DNA of 64,000 nucleotides from Geomesophilobacter sediminis (GTDB lineage Bacteria; Desulfobacterota; Desulfuromonadia; Geobacterales; Geobacteraceae), in assembly GCF_016458275.1 (NCBI RefSeq), contig NZ_JAEMHM010000004.1:301353-365352 (forward strand), given 5' to 3'. The notes beneath the pieces are model-generated. The model saw only the letters and a program-made list of their open reading frames with translations. It searched no databases and was not told the origin of the DNA. This document shows positions 17,423-25,668 of the stretch, in pieces. The position numbers were made by a program, and so were the translations under genes. Each line of letters starts with the position of its first letter. The first letter of the stretch is position 1.

Positions 17423-18691
17423 CTAGGAGCACTGCCCTCCCAGTTCGCCTTCTTCCGGTCCTTCCGCTGGGCTCCCATGCAGGGCGTCCCGCCCGGCGAG
17501 CTGCGGAAACAACTGCCGCCAGATGGCAACCACCGCCAAGGTCCCGATCCCTCCGATGACGGTGGCCGCCACCGTCCCGAACCAGGCGGCAGTCACCCCG
17601 GACTCGAACTCACCGAGTTGGTTGGAAGCCCCGATGAAAAGACCGTTTACCGCGCTCACCCGGCCGCGCATCTCGTCCGGCGTCTCAAGCTGAACCAGGG
17701 AAGAGCGGATTACCACGCTCACCATGTCGGCTCCCCCAAGAACGGCGAGGAGGCCAACCGAAAGCGGCAGCGAACGCGAAAGGGCGAATCCGATGGTCGC
17801 CAGCCCGAAGCAGGCCACGGCGCCGAACATGATCTCACCGACGCGGCGCTTCATGGGAAACCGCGCCAGGCAGAGCGAGGCGAGAAACGCCCCCACCGCC
17901 GGTGCCGCGCGCAGGCACCCCAACCCCTGCGGTGAGGCGAGCAGGATATCACGGGCGAAGATGGGGAGCAAGGCCGTTGCGCCCCCCAGGAGAACGGCAA
18001 AAAGGTCGAGGGAGATCGCTCCCAGGAGCACGGGCCGGCTCCTGATATAGGCAAAGCCGGCAAAGATGGTGGCCAGGCTCGCCGGCTCGCGCGCGGGGGG
18101 CGCCTGCCGGATGGTCAGTCGGGACACTAACAGTGCGGAGGTGAAGAAGAGGATTACGGCAGCACCATAGACCTTGTCCGGACCGGCGGCGTAGACGAGC
18201 CCCCCGAGCAACGGCCCGGTGATGATGGCCGCCTGCTGGACGGAGCCGTAGATGGCGAGCGCCCGGGGCAGCTCCTCCTGGGAGACGATCGACGGGGTCA
18301 TCGTCTGGTTCGCAGTGAACTCAAAAGCGCGCGCCACGCCGACCAGGAAGACCAGGACAAAGAGAATCTCGCTGGCAATCCAACCGCCCCAGGTCGCCAG
18401 AAAGAGAAGGAGCAGGATCGCCGCCTCGGCGCTCTGGGCAACGGAGATCACCTTCCTCCGATCATAGCGATCCGCAGCGTGCCCGGTGTACAGGACCAGG
18501 AGCAGCGAGGGGAGAAATTGCACCAGCCCCACCATTCCCAGGTAAAGGGGCTTCCGGGTGATGTCGTACATCTGCCAGCCGACCGCGACCGACACCATCT
18601 GGTAGGCGACGATGGCAACGGCACGGGCCACGAGAAAGCGAAAGAAAGAACTGCCGCCGGGAAGCTCCCCCGGCAATTTGAACAAAGACAT
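17423..18691 (-). CDS. MFS transporter (EntS-like)
   Basis: 422 residues, about twelve membrane segments; GHAADRYDRRKVI carries the loop 2-3 motif, and TPDEMRGRVSAVNGLFIGASNQLGE is typical of the EntS/MFS_3 group of exporters. ATG at 18691. It lies 77 bases after the QueG-like gene in the same operon. Likely an exporter; substrate not determinable. Confidence 0.82.
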   Translation of the reverse strand: MSLFKLPGELPGGSSFFRFLVARAVAIVAYQMVSVAVGWQMYDITRKPLYLGMVGLVQFLPSLLLVLYTGHAADRYDRRKVISVAQSAEAAILLLLFLATWGGWIASEILFVLVFLVGVARAFEFTANQTMTPSIVSQEELPRALAIYGSVQQAAIITGPLLGGLVYAAGPDKVYGAAVILFFTSALLVSRLTIRQAPPAREPASLATIFAGFAYIRSRPVLLGAISLDLFAVLLGGATALLPIFARDILLASPQGLGCLRAAPAVGAFLASLCLARFPMKRRVGEIMFGAVACFGLATIGFALSRSLPLSVGLLAVLGGADMVSVVIRSSLVQLETPDEMRGRVSAVNGLFIGASNQLGEFESGVTAAWFGTVAATVIGGIGTLAVVAIWRQLFPQLAGRDALHGSPAEGPEEGELGGQCS

Positions 18692-18768
18692 GCACGGTCC
18701 TTCTGGTTGGATTCCCTCATCTCGAGGTCATGATCGGCATCGGTGGGACGTTCTCAGGTCGGGGCATA

Positions 18769-20151
18769 CTACGCCCGCAATGGGGAAGAATTATGGTCTT
18801 CGGCGCGCTTTCGTATCTTGTCTGGTATGCCGTGGGAGCAGGGAATGAAGGTGGAACAGTGGCCGCAGGAGCCGTAGCCCCACTCCTGGAAATGGTCGCT
18901 GTTGCCATGTTTGCTGCACAGCTCGACCAGTTTCCCCGCCTCGTTGACCGCGCCGGTCGGGCACCGCCGCACGCAGGCTCGGCAGCTGCCGTCGAGCGCG
19001 TAGAGACAGTAACCGTAGACCTCGGTATAGGGGCGTGGGGTCGGGGTCAGCTTCAAGGTGGTGATCACGCTCAAGACTCTGCCGAAAGCTCCCCGCTCGG
19101 TGATCAGCGCCTGCTGCAGGCCGAAGGTTCCCAGCCCCGCGGCGAAGGCGGCATGCCGCTCGGACCAGAACGGGAGCCAGCCGTCCGAGTCATAGCGCGG
19201 ATCGATGTTGGGCGCGACCGCCCCCCCGCCGCGCTCTTCGAAGAACCGGACCAGGGCGCGGCGCACCACGTTCAGAAACTTGGAGCCGTTCCATTTCCCG
19301 GAGGAGAACTCGATCGCCGAATAGCGCGAATCCTTCCGGTAGGCCTCGGCGATCGCCTCGGAGAACGGTAGATAAACGCTCACGATGGAACGCGCGCCCG
19401 GGAGCCATTCTTCGGGAAGCCGGTGCTGCGCTCCGACCACCTCCGGATCCTGGAATCGGGCGAAGATCGGATCTTCCGCGGCGGCTACCCCAACCAGCGG
19501 TAGGTCCCAGATCGGCGGGTTGTCCCCCTCGGGAAGCACATTGCGGAAATCGGTGCGCACCAGGTCGGAGACCAGCCGGTGCACCTCTTCCAGCGCGAGG
19601 TCCGGATTGGGTTCCGGCTGTTCCTGGTAGACCGATACCGGATCGGGGAGGAAAAACCGGGGGTTCATCTTGGAGGGGATCTCCCGGCGCCTGGTTACCT
19701 GGTCCGGGTTGGGTGCTGCGGATCCCTTATGCTGCAGCGGCGTCTCGAAAGGTTTTCGGAACCCGGGAGGCGATCCCTTGGTGAAATCGTAGGCGACCCA
19801 GATCCAGAGCTGTTCATAGCGCTTTGCCAAAAGCTCTTCGGCCAGTTGGGCCGGAGTCTGCCCCTCTTTGAGACGGGTCGCCCCCGACCACGGCACAACC
19901 TCCCCTTCCACCCGGTAGTAAACCTCCTGCCGGATCGGCGTCCCTTCGCTGCGCAGGGTCGCGGTCCGGTCCGAGGTACGGACCGCCAGCACCTTGCGCG
20001 GATTCGGCCGGTACCCCTGGTGGTTCACCTGGAGGATGTAGTCGGTTAGCGCCTCCAGGACCGACTCCCGGTTGAGGATGCGGGGATAAGGCTCCCCCCA
20101 CTTGGGGATCTCGTTGATGGAATACGCTGACGGTGCTGCCTTTTCGGACAT
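18769..20151 (-). CDS. QueG-like / corrinoid-type Fe-S protein
   Basis: 460 residues from ATG 20151 (AAGGAG upstream); longer in-frame extension has no ribosome site. The C-terminal half resembles reductive dehalogenases and QueG (LPGARSIVSVYLPFSEA, GLGTFGLQQALITERGAFGRVLSVITTL). Cys 390, 393, 397 and 429, 432, 438 can hold one or two [4Fe-4S] clusters. There is no twin-Arg signal, so it acts in the cytoplasm. The N-terminal 190 residues are not recognised. It is cotranscribed with a methyltransferase, a GNAT and a flavin-binding-fold protein. A corrinoid-dependent reductase is possible but the cofactor is inferred only from family resemblance. Confidence 0.7.
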   Translation of the reverse strand: MSEKAAPSAYSINEIPKWGEPYPRILNRESVLEALTDYILQVNHQGYRPNPRKVLAVRTSDRTATLRSEGTPIRQEVYYRVEGEVVPWSGATRLKEGQTPAQLAEELLAKRYEQLWIWVAYDFTKGSPPGFRKPFETPLQHKGSAAPNPDQVTRRREIPSKMNPRFFLPDPVSVYQEQPEPNPDLALEEVHRLVSDLVRTDFRNVLPEGDNPPIWDLPLVGVAAAEDPIFARFQDPEVVGAQHRLPEEWLPGARSIVSVYLPFSEAIAEAYRKDSRYSAIEFSSGKWNGSKFLNVVRRALVRFFEERGGGAVAPNIDPRYDSDGWLPFWSERHAAFAAGLGTFGLQQALITERGAFGRVLSVITTLKLTPTPRPYTEVYGYCLYALDGSCRACVRRCPTGAVNEAGKLVELCSKHGNSDHFQEWGYGSCGHCSTFIPCSHGIPDKIRKRAEDHNSSPLRA

Positions 20152-20174
20152 TGCGGCTCCTTGCCTGCGGCTTG

Positions 20175-20825
20175 TCATCTCGGCGATGCAGCCGCGTCTC
20201 GAACCGGTTGTTTGCCACTCACCAGGTACAGATCGCTGCTGTCGATGCTGACCAGGGAGACGAGCCCTGCCGCAGTGAAAAATTTTTCCATGGCTTCCAG
20301 GCCCGGCAGGTAATCGTGCGCCACCGCCGGGGATCCCTTTCGGTGCAACTCGTTGATCGCCTCCCGGCATTGGGAGTGGCAGACGGTAAGCCGCCCCCCC
20401 TCCTTGAGGTGCTCCGCGAGCGTCGCTACGGCCCGAGCCTTGTCCTGGAAGTGGGGAAATACCGAATAGCAGATCACGTGGTTGTAACGGCGCTGCGCCG
20501 GAAGGGCCAGGATGTCGCCATGGACGAAACTGGTGTTCGGCACATTGTGCTTGGAGGCGGCTACCTCCAGCATCCGTTCGGCGATATCCACCGCGTCGAT
20601 ACGCCCCGACGCACCGACGCGATCCTGGAGGAGCGGGAGCAGAATCCCGGTTCCGGTCCCGACATCGAGGACCCGGTCCCCTTCGGCAATCTTCATCACG
20701 TCGACGATCCGACGGACCCGTGCCGCGTCATGCCGGCAGAGGACATCCCACCGATCCGCCAGGGCATTGAAGTGCTCCCGATGCCCCACCCTTTCCCCCG
20801 CGGTTCCTGATATGGCAACCGTCAT
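20175..20825 (-). CDS. Class I SAM-dependent methyltransferase
   Basis: 216 residues from ATG 20825 (GGAGGGGGAG upstream). Motif I VLDVGTGTGILLPLL (about 53-67), acidic residue ending strand 2 (IDAVDIAERML), motif FVHGDILALP and motif HLKEGGRLTVCHS are present. UbiE-like small-molecule methyltransferase, 23 bases ahead of the QueG-like gene. Expected reaction is SAM-dependent methylation of a small acceptor in the cytoplasm; which one is not clear. Cotranscription behind the same attenuator as metK-containing operons is consistent with SAM economy. Confidence 0.82.
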   Translation of the reverse strand: MTVAISGTAGERVGHREHFNALADRWDVLCRHDAARVRRIVDVMKIAEGDRVLDVGTGTGILLPLLQDRVGASGRIDAVDIAERMLEVAASKHNVPNTSFVHGDILALPAQRRYNHVICYSVFPHFQDKARAVATLAEHLKEGGRLTVCHSQCREAINELHRKGSPAVAHDYLPGLEAMEKFFTAAGLVSLVSIDSSDLYLVSGKQPVRDAAASPR

Positions 20826-20915
20826 CGATCTCCCCCTCTCCCTGGTGCGACATGCCTGAGCGGCCTGAGCCGCTTCAGGCCCGCCGTACCTCATAGCTCC
20901 GTTTGCCCAGCTGGC

Positions 20916-21410
20916 TCACCTCACGCTAATTTCAAAGCAGTGAAATTCGCCTTTGCGAAACTGGACCGTCCCCGCTCTCCGGTAACCAAGCCCCTGGTAC
21001 AGGGCGAGGGCGGCCGGATTTCCCGAGAAGGCGTCCAAACGAACCGTCGCATAGCCCCGCGTTCTGGCATACCCGTGGGCGAATGCCATCAATAAACCGG
21101 CGACACGCCGCCCCTGAAAAGCGGGGGCGACCGCCAGCCGGTGCACCACCAGCGTCTTGCCATCCAATTGCCAGCGAACCGTTTGGTATTCCGGCTCCTG
21201 GCGTTCGTTCAGCGTGATCACCCCGATCAGTCCCCCTTCGGATTCCAGGACGAACAGTTCGCGCCGTTCGGTGTCGGCACGGACCGTGTCGGCGTTAGGA
21301 TAAACCTCGTCCCACTGGCTGATGCCTTCCCGCTCCATGCATGCGACGCAGGTACGGAACAGCGCCAGGACGGCGGGAAGATCGGAGGTCTCAGCCCGTC
21401 GAATCGGCAC
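20916..21410 (-). CDS. GNAT family N-acetyltransferase
   Basis: 164 residues from GTG 21410, two bases after the stop of the preceding gene. IRRAETSDLPAVLALF at the N-terminus and the acetyl-CoA-binding motif LAVAPAFQGRRVAGLLMAFA (about 95-114) identify the GNAT fold; YQGLGYRRAG follows near the end. It would transfer an acetyl group from acetyl-CoA to an amine. The tight spacing suggests translational coupling with the PPOX-like gene. Confidence 0.78.
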   Translation of the reverse strand: MPIRRAETSDLPAVLALFRTCVACMEREGISQWDEVYPNADTVRADTERRELFVLESEGGLIGVITLNERQEPEYQTVRWQLDGKTLVVHRLAVAPAFQGRRVAGLLMAFAHGYARTRGYATVRLDAFSGNPAALALYQGLGYRRAGTVQFRKGEFHCFEISVR

Positions 21411-21412
21411 GT

Positions 21413-21886
21413 TCAGACCGTTTCGGATTTGCGCAGGGTGACCTTCTCCACGTGACCAAACCCCTTGCCGTAGTCGAGGAATTCCACCTCTTCGGTGTCG
21501 AGCCGAAAGAGCTGGATGTTGGGGAGCTCCCCCTTTTCCACCCGCTCCTTGAAACGGGGATTGCGCTCGCTCAGAAGCTGCACGGCCCGGCGGTACTCCT
21601 CCCCTTCCTCGACTCTGGCAGCGGGCCCCGCCAGATGCACGTTTTGCCACTGGTTAAGCTCCTGCCCCTCGTGCTCGAAAAAGAAGGTGATCCTTTCCTG
21701 TTTTCCGATTTCACCGACCTTGGCGGCATCCTTGCGAGTTGAGAAATAGAGTTTGAGCCCGTCGGGGACAAAGCTTCCCATAGAGCGCAGCTGCGGCGTC
21801 CCGTCCTCCCTTACGTATGCCAGGACGGCGAATCTCGTCTTGTCGACGTAGGTAGTTACCTCGTTGTTCCATTGTTCTCTGCCCAT
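21413..21886 (-). CDS. Pyridoxamine 5'-phosphate oxidase-fold flavin-binding protein
   Basis: 157 residues from ATG 21886 (AAGGAGG eight bases upstream). Split-barrel flavin-binding fold: FAVLAYVREDGTPQLRSMG, LKLYFSTRKDAAKVGEI, and a hydrophobic ITFFFEHEG strand. Proteins of this fold bind FMN, F420 or heme and often detoxify or sense. First gene after attenuator copy 5. A very short frame (21906-21856, 16 codons) with an excellent GGAGGTGAT site overlaps its start in another frame and may couple its translation. Confidence 0.75.
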   Translation of the reverse strand: MGREQWNNEVTTYVDKTRFAVLAYVREDGTPQLRSMGSFVPDGLKLYFSTRKDAAKVGEIGKQERITFFFEHEGQELNQWQNVHLAGPAARVEEGEEYRRAVQLLSERNPRFKERVEKGELPNIQLFRLDTEEVEFLDYGKGFGHVEKVTLRKSETV

Positions 21887-21961
21887 TGCATTCCCCTCCT
21901 TTTCATTGAGAATCACCTCCCCTTCCAGGAGGCGGCATGACTGCGGCGGTTGCCGTAGCAA

Positions 21962-22023
21962 CAAAAAAAAACCGGAGGCCCACATCGCCACGACGATGAA
22001 AGCCTCCGGTTTTCCGGTAAGCA
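21962..22023 (-). promoter_or_regulatory. Attenuator element copy 5
   Basis: Minus strand: GCTTACCGG, loop AAAA, CCGGAGGC, with terminator arms CCGGAGGC and GCCTCCGG and nine T. Here the second arm of the small hairpin is itself part of the terminator stem, so the two structures are mutually exclusive, as expected of an antiterminator/terminator switch. Confidence 0.7.
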
Positions 22024-22051
22024 CAAGTATAAATCTACTGAATATATGGTC

Positions 22052-22080
22052 TTATAAGACTTGTTATTGCCACTTGTCAA
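22052..22080 (-). promoter_or_regulatory. sigma70-type promoter for 16736-21886
   Basis: Minus strand TTGACA (22080-22075) and TTATAA (22057-22052), 17-base spacer: near-consensus. The attenuator starts about 28 bases after the -10 box, so the leader is short. Confidence 0.75.
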
Positions 22081-22141
22081 GCGCTAATGTTCCCAAGGAA
22101 ACGCCGCCTCCGGATTGCGCCTTCCGCGGCGCCCCCCCTGG

Positions 22142-23569
22142 CTAAAACATCAGCTGCGCACCGGCGGTGAGAAGCCAGTCGGTTTCCAGCTGCAGCCCGT
22201 TTACCCTCTGGTAGAGAGGAATCCCCCCCTCGACACCGATGCTCACCGGACCGATGGCGTAGCTCACTCCCACCAGGCCGTCGAGCCGTTCGCCGCCGTA
22301 ATTTGCCGGATCGGCATCGGGCGAAGGCGCCATCTGCAACGACTTCCTGATCTCACCGTCTTCGCCGTGGATCCGGCCGGAGCTGTTAAAGGAAAGGCGC
22401 AGCCAGGAGCTGACCGGTCCGAAGGCGCGCTGCAGCCAGCCGGTCGCCTTGACGCTGTCACCGAGGCTGTAGCCGGCCTCGTTTTTCCCGGGATGGAAGG
22501 TGTAGCTTGCCTGGCCGCCTAAGTTCCAGGCGCCGTCGTCGCTGACCGCGTTGTAGGTCAGGGCCGGTTTCAGATCGTAGGTCCCGGACCCGAGCTGCAT
22601 GTCGTACGGGGCGCGGAAGGTGTTCCCCATAGTCTGGAATTGCTGGGTAATGTTGCCGGTGGGAAAGCTCACCCCGAGGCTGCCGACCAGGGCGTCGGAA
22701 AGCTTGTAAACCCCTCTCAGTTCGGTGTCGCCCAGTCCGCTGGTGCGCATGGTCGGCTCGCGGGTCCGTCCCATGCCCATCCCCATGTCCATCACCATTT
22801 CCATGCTGTTGTCCAGAAAGGCGGTCATTCCCATGAGGGTCAGCCGGTCGGTGATGCCGTACATCGCCATCACCATATGCATGTCCATGGACATCCGGGT
22901 GGAGGCCATCATGTAGCCGTAGCGCGAGGTCGTGGGAACGGCATCCCCGATCGGAACCTTGCTGGTGCCGGCTCGAAGCCCGCTCATCTCGGTATGGCTG
23001 TAACGGTAGTTGACCATGGCCGAACCGGCGGGGTGGGTGTGGTAGATGTCGTCGCCGAAGGCCGGGTTGAAAAGCAGCTGGCCACCTGGGCCGTGATGAG
23101 CGTGTCGGCTTTTCCGGCAGCATTCCGGTTCCAACTCCGATTCGGCCGCCTTGAGTGCCTCGTCGAAAGATGCCGTCTTGCCACCGTTCACGGCGATGAA
23201 CTTCCGGGCCTCGTCTTCGGAAGCAAAGGCCCATTTGGGAACGGCGGTCATCGCGCCGCGTTGGTTGCCACCAACAACCCAGGTGGCGCTTTTGGCATCG
23301 ATGAGGGCGCTCGAAACATAGTCGGCGACCTTAAAGGATGTCACCGTCTTCTCGGGATGATGTTTTTCCGACTCAGCCGCGCAATGCAGGCTGCAAAACC
23401 CGCTCGTAGTTCCGTCGGAATAGGTTACGAGCACGCGCCCGCGGGCGAACGAGCCACGGTCCATGCCGCACTGGGCGCACTCCCTCGGGGATTCGACACC
23501 GTCTGCCGCTCCCGCCGGGAGTCCGGCCAGCAGCAGGCAAAGCATGATAACCAGGGAATATATCTTCAT
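22142..23569 (-). CDS. NosL-domain protein fused to a Met-rich outer-membrane barrel
   Basis: 475 residues. After a signal peptide (about 1-21) comes a NosL-type copper-binding domain (CAQCGM at about 31-36, FCSLHCAAE at about 58-66, to about residue 145). A His-rich linker (RHAHH) follows, then a transporter/MetA-pathway-like beta-barrel that ends in AQLMF, a plausible outer-membrane terminus. Two Met clusters, MSMDMHMVMAM and MEMVMDMGMGMG, lie in the barrel and are typical Cu(I) ligands. NosL normally is a small lipoprotein that delivers copper to N2O reductase; the fusion suggests copper capture or passage at the outer membrane. ATG at 23569 with AAAGGA. Confidence 0.78.
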   Translation of the reverse strand: MKIYSLVIMLCLLLAGLPAGAADGVESPRECAQCGMDRGSFARGRVLVTYSDGTTSGFCSLHCAAESEKHHPEKTVTSFKVADYVSSALIDAKSATWVVGGNQRGAMTAVPKWAFASEDEARKFIAVNGGKTASFDEALKAAESELEPECCRKSRHAHHGPGGQLLFNPAFGDDIYHTHPAGSAMVNYRYSHTEMSGLRAGTSKVPIGDAVPTTSRYGYMMASTRMSMDMHMVMAMYGITDRLTLMGMTAFLDNSMEMVMDMGMGMGRTREPTMRTSGLGDTELRGVYKLSDALVGSLGVSFPTGNITQQFQTMGNTFRAPYDMQLGSGTYDLKPALTYNAVSDDGAWNLGGQASYTFHPGKNEAGYSLGDSVKATGWLQRAFGPVSSWLRLSFNSSGRIHGEDGEIRKSLQMAPSPDADPANYGGERLDGLVGVSYAIGPVSIGVEGGIPLYQRVNGLQLETDWLLTAGAQLMF

Positions 23570-23642
23570 AAAGCATCCTTTCTACAGGTAGATGATCTCC
23601 GGTCGCACCACTACCGGTGGCCGGAAGTGGTTTGCGGACCTC

Positions 23643-23739
23643 TTTTCGGCATCCCGACCACTCTGCAGAAGCTACCGGTCGGGGTACCGAGGACGCACGT
23701 CTCCCTTAGCCACCCCCGGGGTTTCCGGGTGGCCAGGAG
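23643..23739 (-). promoter_or_regulatory. Structured intergenic leader upstream of the NosL-barrel gene
   Basis: Between 23570 and 23777 there is no reading frame but two adjoining imperfect stems. One pairs 23646-23659 with 23677-23690 (TCGGCATCCCGACC with GGTCGGGGTACCGA), the other pairs CTCCC and GCCACCC (from 23701) with GGGTGGC and GGAG (to 23739). The bases compensate across mismatches, which suggests a folded RNA on the minus strand. I could not match it to a known riboswitch class. Confidence 0.35.
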
Positions 23740-23777
23740 CCGTGCCACGGACGGCATATCCTACGTACCGGCGCTGT

Positions 23778-24269
23778 TTAACGTATAAGCTGGGACGTAG
23801 ACCGTAGAAAAGGGATTATGCGCGGAGGCGGATCGGGCGGGTCAAGCGTGCGGTCGCTCGGGAAGACGGGTTCCGCCGCGAAAACGGCACGAGCCAGCCG
23901 CAGCGGGACCTCAGGGAGGACAAAAAAAGAGGGAACCAGCAGCTGTTCCAACGAAAACAAGCTGAACTGGGGGAGACTGCTGCAGGGACAGCAGCGGAGT
24001 GATAAAAGCCCGTCTTTTGCCTGGCTCTCGTGAGTGGCGGTGCGGTCTGCGCCTGCTGCCGCCCGCTGGCAGCAGCAGGTGCCGTTACGGCGCATCTCGG
24101 GTGGGCAACCGCAATCGGCGCTGCACTGGCAGTCAGCCTCCTCAACCGCCGGGACGCTCCGGAGCGAGACGGCCGCTGCCAGTTTGGGCGCAAGCAGGTT
24201 CGCCTGCATCATGAGCATGACCAGGAGTTGCAGCGCTGCCACGTATCGCAAAGTCAAAGCAATACCCAT
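23778..24269 (-). CDS. Cys-rich exported protein, unknown function
   Basis: 163 residues. A hydrophobic N-terminus with Met (LLVMLMMQANLL) resembles a signal peptide or anchor, followed by a Cys cluster (CQCSADCGCPPEM, then CCC) and a second CCPC. The C-terminal half is hydrophobic then Pro-rich. Position directly upstream of the NosL-barrel gene and thiol density suggest metal, probably copper, binding. The ATG at 24269 has no good ribosome site, so the start is uncertain. Family not recognised. Confidence 0.55.
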   Translation of the reverse strand: MGIALTLRYVAALQLLVMLMMQANLLAPKLAAAVSLRSVPAVEEADCQCSADCGCPPEMRRNGTCCCQRAAAGADRTATHESQAKDGLLSLRCCPCSSLPQFSLFSLEQLLVPSFFVLPEVPLRLARAVFAAEPVFPSDRTLDPPDPPPRIIPFLRSTSQLIR

Positions 24270-24362
24270 CCGTTCAACAATTCCAATGTTTCAATCGAGT
24301 CGAGCCCTTAGGTTCTCGACCTTCGGTTCATTTCGCCCTTGCCGAAAAGGCTCTCTCTCGGG

Positions 24363-24584
24363 TCAAACGGCAACCACGGCGGTTATCCCGGGCAGCCGCT
24401 CCTTGAGCACCCTTTCGACGCCGAATTTCAGGGTCTGGGTCGACATGGGGCAGTGCCCGCAGGCACCGGTGAGTCTCACCTTCACCACACCATCCTCCGC
24501 CACCTCCACCAGTTCCACGTTGCCGCCGTCGGCCCGGAGGGCGGGACGGATCTCATCCAATACACGTTCGATTTCTGCAGACAT
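24363..24584 (-). CDS. NifU-like Fe-S scaffold (C-terminal domain type)
   Basis: 73 residues, ATG at 24584 with AAGGAGGC. The whole protein is a NifU C-terminal domain: RPALRADGGNVELVEV and the CGHCPMS motif whose two cysteines bridge a [4Fe-4S] cluster in a homodimer. It assembles or carries Fe-S clusters. The standalone form is common in anaerobes. Close presence of Fe-S-demanding nitrogenase-like and CooS proteins gives it obvious clients. Confidence 0.9.
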   Translation of the reverse strand: MSAEIERVLDEIRPALRADGGNVELVEVAEDGVVKVRLTGACGHCPMSTQTLKFGVERVLKERLPGITAVVAV

Positions 24585-24663
24585 CGTTGCCTCCTTGGTT
24601 GTTTGCGGTGCTCAGCTCCCCTCAACGACAGCCGATCGCCCGAGGACGTACGCCGAGCGGCGC

Positions 24664-25653
24664 CTATCTGTCGTGGGTTTGGAAAAACTCGACCAACTCG
24701 CCGCTCGGTCCCTTGGCGAAGGCGACCGACGCCCGGTCCGGGCCCAGCTGCACATCCTTCGGTTCCACGGTGATTTCATGCCCCGCCCGGCGCACCTGTT
24801 CCACGACGGCCCGCACGTCTTGCGACCGCAGGGCGAGGTGGAGCAGCGGCCCGGGTCCCGGCGCTGCGTTACCGGCCGGATTCGGGACCGGGGCGGTAAG
24901 CTCGATGTGGCTGCCGTCTCCGGAATCGAGGAGCACCATCTGCCGCTCCGGATTGCCGAATCGGTTCACGACACGCATCCCCAGCAGATCCTGGTAGAAG
25001 CGGAGGGATGCGGCGAGGTCTTCGGTGTGGACGGAGATGTGGTGAATGCCGCGCCGCGGCTCACCTTGGGGTTTTCGTTCGTCGCGGGTCAGCTTCAGGA
25101 GCCAGGCGATATTCTCCCCGAGGGTCCGCATGTTGCGCAGGCCCTCTTCGTCCTTCTCCACCTCGCCGATTTCCCGCCCGATCCCCACGTTCCAGTAACT
25201 GGCCCCCGGAACGACCATCTGGGCGATGTGCAGGAAGTGGTGGATAGTGTCCAAGGCATGAATGGCGCCGCCTCGGCGTACCGCGATCACCCCGGCCCCG
25301 ATCTTGCGCCGGTAAAGCCCGCCATTGGCCCCACCGACCCGCCCCGCCCGGTCGATCAGCGCTTTCAGCTCGGCGGTGATGTCGGCGAAATAGGTCGGCG
25401 AGCCGAGGATGATCCCGTCAGCGGCGCTGAACTTGGCAATAACCTCATTGACGATGTCGTTTTTGATGACGCACTGCCGGTCGAGGTTGACCTGGCATTG
25501 GTTGCAGGCGGTACAACCGCGGATAACATGCCCCGCCAGTTGCACGAGTTCGGTCTCGATCCCTTCCCTTTCCAGCTCGGCAAAAAGGTGTCGGATCAGG
25601 ATTGCGGTATTTCCGTCTTTACGGGCACTGCCGTTTATGGCCACTACTTTCAC
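24664..25653 (-). CDS. Flavodoxin-fold FMN reductase fused to a VOC (glyoxalase-fold) domain
   Basis: 329 residues from GTG 25653 (AAGGAG upstream). Residues 1 to about 190 form an iron-sulfur flavoprotein/NADPH-dependent FMN reductase domain (NGSARKDGNT, C47-x2-C50-x2-C53, GSPTYFADITAELKALIDR). From about 206 a vicinal-oxygen-chelate domain begins (GIHHISVHTEDLAASLRFY) with a metal-site Glu near the C-terminus (GELVEFF). The combination implies that a flavin-reduced intermediate is handed to a metal-dependent lyase or isomerase site. Fusion looks genuine: no stop or frameshift at the junction. It follows a decayed UroD-type gene. Confidence 0.82.
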   Translation of the reverse strand: MKVVAINGSARKDGNTAILIRHLFAELEREGIETELVQLAGHVIRGCTACNQCQVNLDRQCVIKNDIVNEVIAKFSAADGIILGSPTYFADITAELKALIDRAGRVGGANGGLYRRKIGAGVIAVRRGGAIHALDTIHHFLHIAQMVVPGASYWNVGIGREIGEVEKDEEGLRNMRTLGENIAWLLKLTRDERKPQGEPRRGIHHISVHTEDLAASLRFYQDLLGMRVVNRFGNPERQMVLLDSGDGSHIELTAPVPNPAGNAAPGPGPLLHLALRSQDVRAVVEQVRRAGHEITVEPKDVQLGPDRASVAFAKGPSGELVEFFQTHDR

Positions 25654-25668
25654 GTGAGCTACTCCTTT

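Noticed and set aside
18769..20370. Longer form of the QueG-like protein starting at 20370
   Set aside because: The extension overlaps the methyltransferase gene and has no ribosome site; ATG 20151 has AAGGAG.
23580..23777. c-di-GMP-I or cobalamin riboswitch upstream of the NosL-barrel gene
   Set aside because: A GGTAGC...GGGATGCCGA phrase slightly recalls GEMM, but the other conserved GEMM bases are missing, and no cobalamin B12-box was found.
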